DNA from: Nocardia iowensis
GTDB taxonomy: Bacteria > Actinomycetota > Actinomycetes > Mycobacteriales > Mycobacteriaceae
DNA: 64,000 bases
NCBI RefSeq assembly: GCF_019222765.1
Contig: NZ_CP078145.1
Location: forward strand, 930,001-994,000
Direction of reading: 5' to 3'
The position numbers were made by a program, and so were the translations under genes. Positions 61,802 to 64,000 of this stretch are shown here, in pieces; within the stretch, counting starts at the first letter, position 1; each line of letters starts with the position of its first letter. The notes below the pieces were generated by a model. The model had not been told where the DNA came from. It ran no database searches and saw only the letters and a program-made list of their open reading frames with translations.

Positions 61802-63088
61802 GTGGGAAGCCTTGTCGTAGTCGGTGCCGGACCGAAGGCCTTGGCAGTGGCGGCCAAGGCGCGTGTACTGCGCGAATTGGGCCTGCCCGCACCGCGCGTC
61901 GTGGCAGTGGAAGCTCAGGCGGTGGGCGGCAATTGGCTGCCGAGCGGTGGTTGGACCGACGGGCAGCACCGGCTCGGCACCAGTCCGGAGAAGGATGTCG
62001 GCTTCCCGTATCACTCCACCTGGGCCCGCGGGCACAACCGGGCCATCAACGAGGCCATGACGGCGTACAGCTGGACGTCGTTCCTGGTCGACCAGGGCAC
62101 CTACGCCGAGTGGATCGACCGAGGCAGGCCGAGTCCGCAACATCATGTCTGGGCGAAGTACCTGCAGTGGGTCGCTCGCGCGATCGATCTCGAAGTCGTC
62201 TACGGCACAGTGCGGTCCATCGCGGCCTCGGCCGAGGGCTGGCAGGTCACCGCAGTCGGTGCCGATGGTCACCGGACCGAACTCGAGGCCGACGGGCTGA
62301 TGATCACCGGGCCGGGCCGCAGCGAGAAGGCGCTGGCCAAACACCCCAAGGTGCTCAGCATCGCCGACTTCTGGGACCTGGCGGGCAAGCGCAGTCTTCC
62401 GGTCGCCTCCCGGGTCGCGGTGATCGGCGGCGGCGAGACGGCGGGGTCGGCATTGGATGAGCTGATCCGCCACGGCATGCTGTCGATTTCGGTGATCTCG
62501 CCGATGGCGACGATCTATACCCGCGGCGAGAGTTATTTCGAGAACTCGCTTTTCAGCGATCCCATCAAGTGGGGAGCGCTGAGTATGGACGAGCGAAAGG
62601 ATGTCATCAGGCGTACCGACCGCGGGGTGTTCTCGGTCCGGGTGCAGGAGAGTCTGCTCGTCGACAATCGCGTACATCACATCCAAGGTCGCGTGGTCCG
62701 GGTGGCGGATCAGGACGGCGCGGTCGCGCTGACGCTGCGCAATGAGTTGCGGCCCGATCAGGTGCATGCCGTCGATCTGGTGATCGACGCCACCGGCGGG
62801 CGGCCGTTGTGGTTCCTCGATCTGTTCGACGCGAACGCGGCGGACCTGCTCGAACTCGCGGTCGGCGGCGAGTTGACGCAGGCAAGGATCGAGGCATCGA
62901 TCGGCTACGACCTGGCGGTTTCGGGTCTGGACAGCAAGCTGTACCTACCGAATCTGGCGGCACTGACCCAGGGGCCAGGATTCCCGAATCTCAGTTGCCT
63001 CGGCGCACTGTCGGATCGGGTGCTGCAGACCTCGTCGGTCCGCAAGGCCGCGGCGAGCCAGCGGAGTTCGGCGTTGTCCGTCGAGTGA
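61802..63088 (+). CDS. mbtG: L-lysine N6-monooxygenase, MbtG/NbtG-like
   Basis: 428 residues, same length as M. tuberculosis MbtG and matching it in many blocks: VVGAGPKALAVAAKA (FAD), SGGWTDGQHRLGTSPEKDVGFPY, MITGPG, VAVIGGGETAGS (NADPH), ENSLFSDP, RTDRGVFS and LTQGPGFPNLSCLG. It hydroxylates the side-chain nitrogen of lysine (or a lysyl intermediate) with O2 and NADPH for a mycobactin/nocobactin-class siderophore. GTG 61802 has GGGAGAAG at good spacing and gives the MbtG N-terminus; the frame is open upstream. An iron box lies 70 bases before. Confidence 0.9.
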   Translation: MGSLVVVGAGPKALAVAAKARVLRELGLPAPRVVAVEAQAVGGNWLPSGGWTDGQHRLGTSPEKDVGFPYHSTWARGHNRAINEAMTAYSWTSFLVDQGTYAEWIDRGRPSPQHHVWAKYLQWVARAIDLEVVYGTVRSIAASAEGWQVTAVGADGHRTELEADGLMITGPGRSEKALAKHPKVLSIADFWDLAGKRSLPVASRVAVIGGGETAGSALDELIRHGMLSISVISPMATIYTRGESYFENSLFSDPIKWGALSMDERKDVIRRTDRGVFSVRVQESLLVDNRVHHIQGRVVRVADQDGAVALTLRNELRPDQVHAVDLVIDATGGRPLWFLDLFDANAADLLELAVGGELTQARIEASIGYDLAVSGLDSKLYLPNLAALTQGPGFPNLSCLGALSDRVLQTSSVRKAAASQRSSALSVE

Positions 63089-63115
63089 CGCGGTCGACAC
63101 TGTAGACCGGCAACC

Positions 63116-63134
63116 GTAGGTTAGGCTAACCTCC
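63116..63134 (+). promoter_or_regulatory. Iron box before formyltransferase gene
   Basis: GTAGGTTAGGCTAACCTCC, about 16 of 19 matches to the DtxR/IdeR consensus with an intact palindromic core AGGTTAGGCTAACCT, 27 bases before the ATG. Confidence 0.8.
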
Positions 63135-63160
63135 TATTTGCTAGGAAAGGTTCTCGGTTC

Positions 63161-64000
63161 ATGCGCATCGTGTCGTTCGGTTTCCAGACTTGGGGACGGA
63201 AAACCCTGCAGGCCCTGATCGACTCGGAACACGAGGTGGTGCTCGCGGTCACCCATCCGGCGAGCGAAAGCTCTTACAAGGCGATCTTTTCCGATTCGGT
63301 CGAGGAATTGGCGCGCGAACACGGAATTCCGGTGCACCTGACCGACCGGGCCGACACCGAGACCATCGACCTGGTCAAGCGGGCCGAACCGGACGTCATC
63401 GTGGTGAACAGCTGGTACACCTGGATGCCCGCGGAGCTGTACAACCTGCCGCCGCACGGCACGCTGAACCTGCACGATTCGCTGTTGCCGAAGTTCACCG
63501 GTTTCTCGCCGGTGCTCTGGGCGCTGATCAGCGGGGCCGCCGAAACCGGCCTGACCGTGCATCGGATGGACGCCGAACTCGACACCGGCGACATCATCGT
63601 GCAGCGCTCGATTCCCATCGGCCCCACCGATACCGGCACCGAGCTGGTGCTGCGCGGGATGGAGCTGATTCCCGACGCGATCAACGAGGCGCTGGCCGCG
63701 CTGGCTTCCGGTACCGCGGTGTGGCGGCCGCAGAACAAGGCCGAACGCACCTACTTCCACAAGCGCTCCGAGCGGGACAGTCGGATCGATTGGACGTGGT
63801 CGGCGCAGGATCTGGAGCGTTTCGTCCGTGCGTTGTCCGCACCGTATCCCCGGGCGTTCACCCACTACCGCGGCGAGCGCATCGAGGTGCTGTCGGCGCG
63901 GGTCTCCGCGGCACGCTACGGCGGAACGCCGGGTCGGGTCATCGTGCAAGAGGGCGGCGGCGCGGTCGTGACGGGCGCCGACGCCCATCGCGGCGGTAAC
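63161..64000 (+). CDS. Formyltransferase for siderophore hydroxamate (Fmt-like), cut by window end
   Basis: 280 codons read to the edge with no stop. The N-terminal formyltransferase fold carries the catalytic triad Asn103, His105 and Asp141 (NLHDSLLP and DAELDTGDII), as in methionyl-tRNA formyltransferase, which uses 10-formyl-tetrahydrofolate. A C-terminal Fmt-like domain begins near residue 205. Next to an N-hydroxylase and with its own iron box, it is better read as a hydroxamate-forming enzyme, like the formyltransferases of coelichelin and rhodochelin clusters, here probably making N6-formyl-N6-hydroxylysine. AGGAAAGG lies before ATG 63161. A second housekeeping fmt elsewhere would be expected. 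Confidence 0.85.
   Translation, partial: MRIVSFGFQTWGRKTLQALIDSEHEVVLAVTHPASESSYKAIFSDSVEELAREHGIPVHLTDRADTETIDLVKRAEPDVIVVNSWYTWMPAELYNLPPHGTLNLHDSLLPKFTGFSPVLWALISGAAETGLTVHRMDAELDTGDIIVQRSIPIGPTDTGTELVLRGMELIPDAINEALAALASGTAVWRPQNKAERTYFHKRSERDSRIDWTWSAQDLERFVRALSAPYPRAFTHYRGERIEVLSARVSAARYGGTPGRVIVQEGGGAVVTGADAHRGGN

Overview
The window looks like a chromosomal segment of a Nocardia-type, mycolic-acid-containing actinomycete. Base composition is high-GC throughout. It carries two antigen-85-type mycolyltransferases, a mycobacterial-order S10 ribosomal protein operon, an MbtG-type lysine N-hydroxylase, IrtAB-like ABC proteins and DtxR/IdeR-type iron boxes. The genus is inferred from gene content only.

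Layout. (1) 1-23,076: two consecutive non-ribosomal peptide synthetases (NRPS), both ending in thioesterases. The first enters from the left edge as (C)-A-T-C-A-T-TE. The second is a complete 5.6-kb-residue enzyme, A-T-C-A-T-C-A-T-C-A-T-E-C-A-T-TE, that starts directly with an adenylation domain. Its epimerisation domain has lost its catalytic motif. Near-identical DNA tracts link the two genes. (2) 23,277-38,143: accessory and envelope genes. These are two mycolyltransferases, an MntH manganese transporter, an SDR protein, a crotonase-fold isomerase divergent from a tandem-TetR regulator, an aldehyde-dehydrogenase-like protein without its catalytic cysteine, a DrrABC-like ABC exporter, a lycopene-cyclase-like protein, a secreted lipase and small proteins. 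(3) 38,688-43,946: the S10 operon rpsJ-rplC-rplD-rplW-rplB-rpsS-rplV-rpsC-rplP-rpmC-rpsQ, closed by a strong terminator. (4) 44,064-55,767: a VapBC-type toxin-antitoxin pair, an intergenic 20-bp repeat array, an MFS transporter, an EXLDI protein next to an MMPL transporter, a DUF2637-like membrane protein with degenerate Asn-Gly-His repeats, a VOC protein, a CAAX-type protease, an RluA pseudouridine synthase, a PNPOx-fold oxidoreductase and a small Cys protein. (5) 55,984-64,000: an MDMPI-like protein, then an iron-acquisition block with four iron-box-like sites. This block holds two ABC half-transporters (IrtA/IrtB-like), a separate siderophore-interacting flavoprotein, a small secreted protein, an MbtG/NbtG-like lysine N6-hydroxylase and a formyltransferase cut by the right edge.

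How it works together. The hydroxylase plus formyltransferase pair fits formation of N6-formyl-N6-hydroxylysine, the hydroxamate found in formobactin, amamistatin and brasilibactin-type nocobactins. The IrtAB/SIP set would import and reduce the ferric siderophore, all under DtxR/IdeR control. No iron box was seen before the second NRPS, so its product need not be a siderophore. One adenylation domain reads clearly as threonine. The others have unusual pocket codes, so the peptides cannot be named from sequence alone and may be undescribed.
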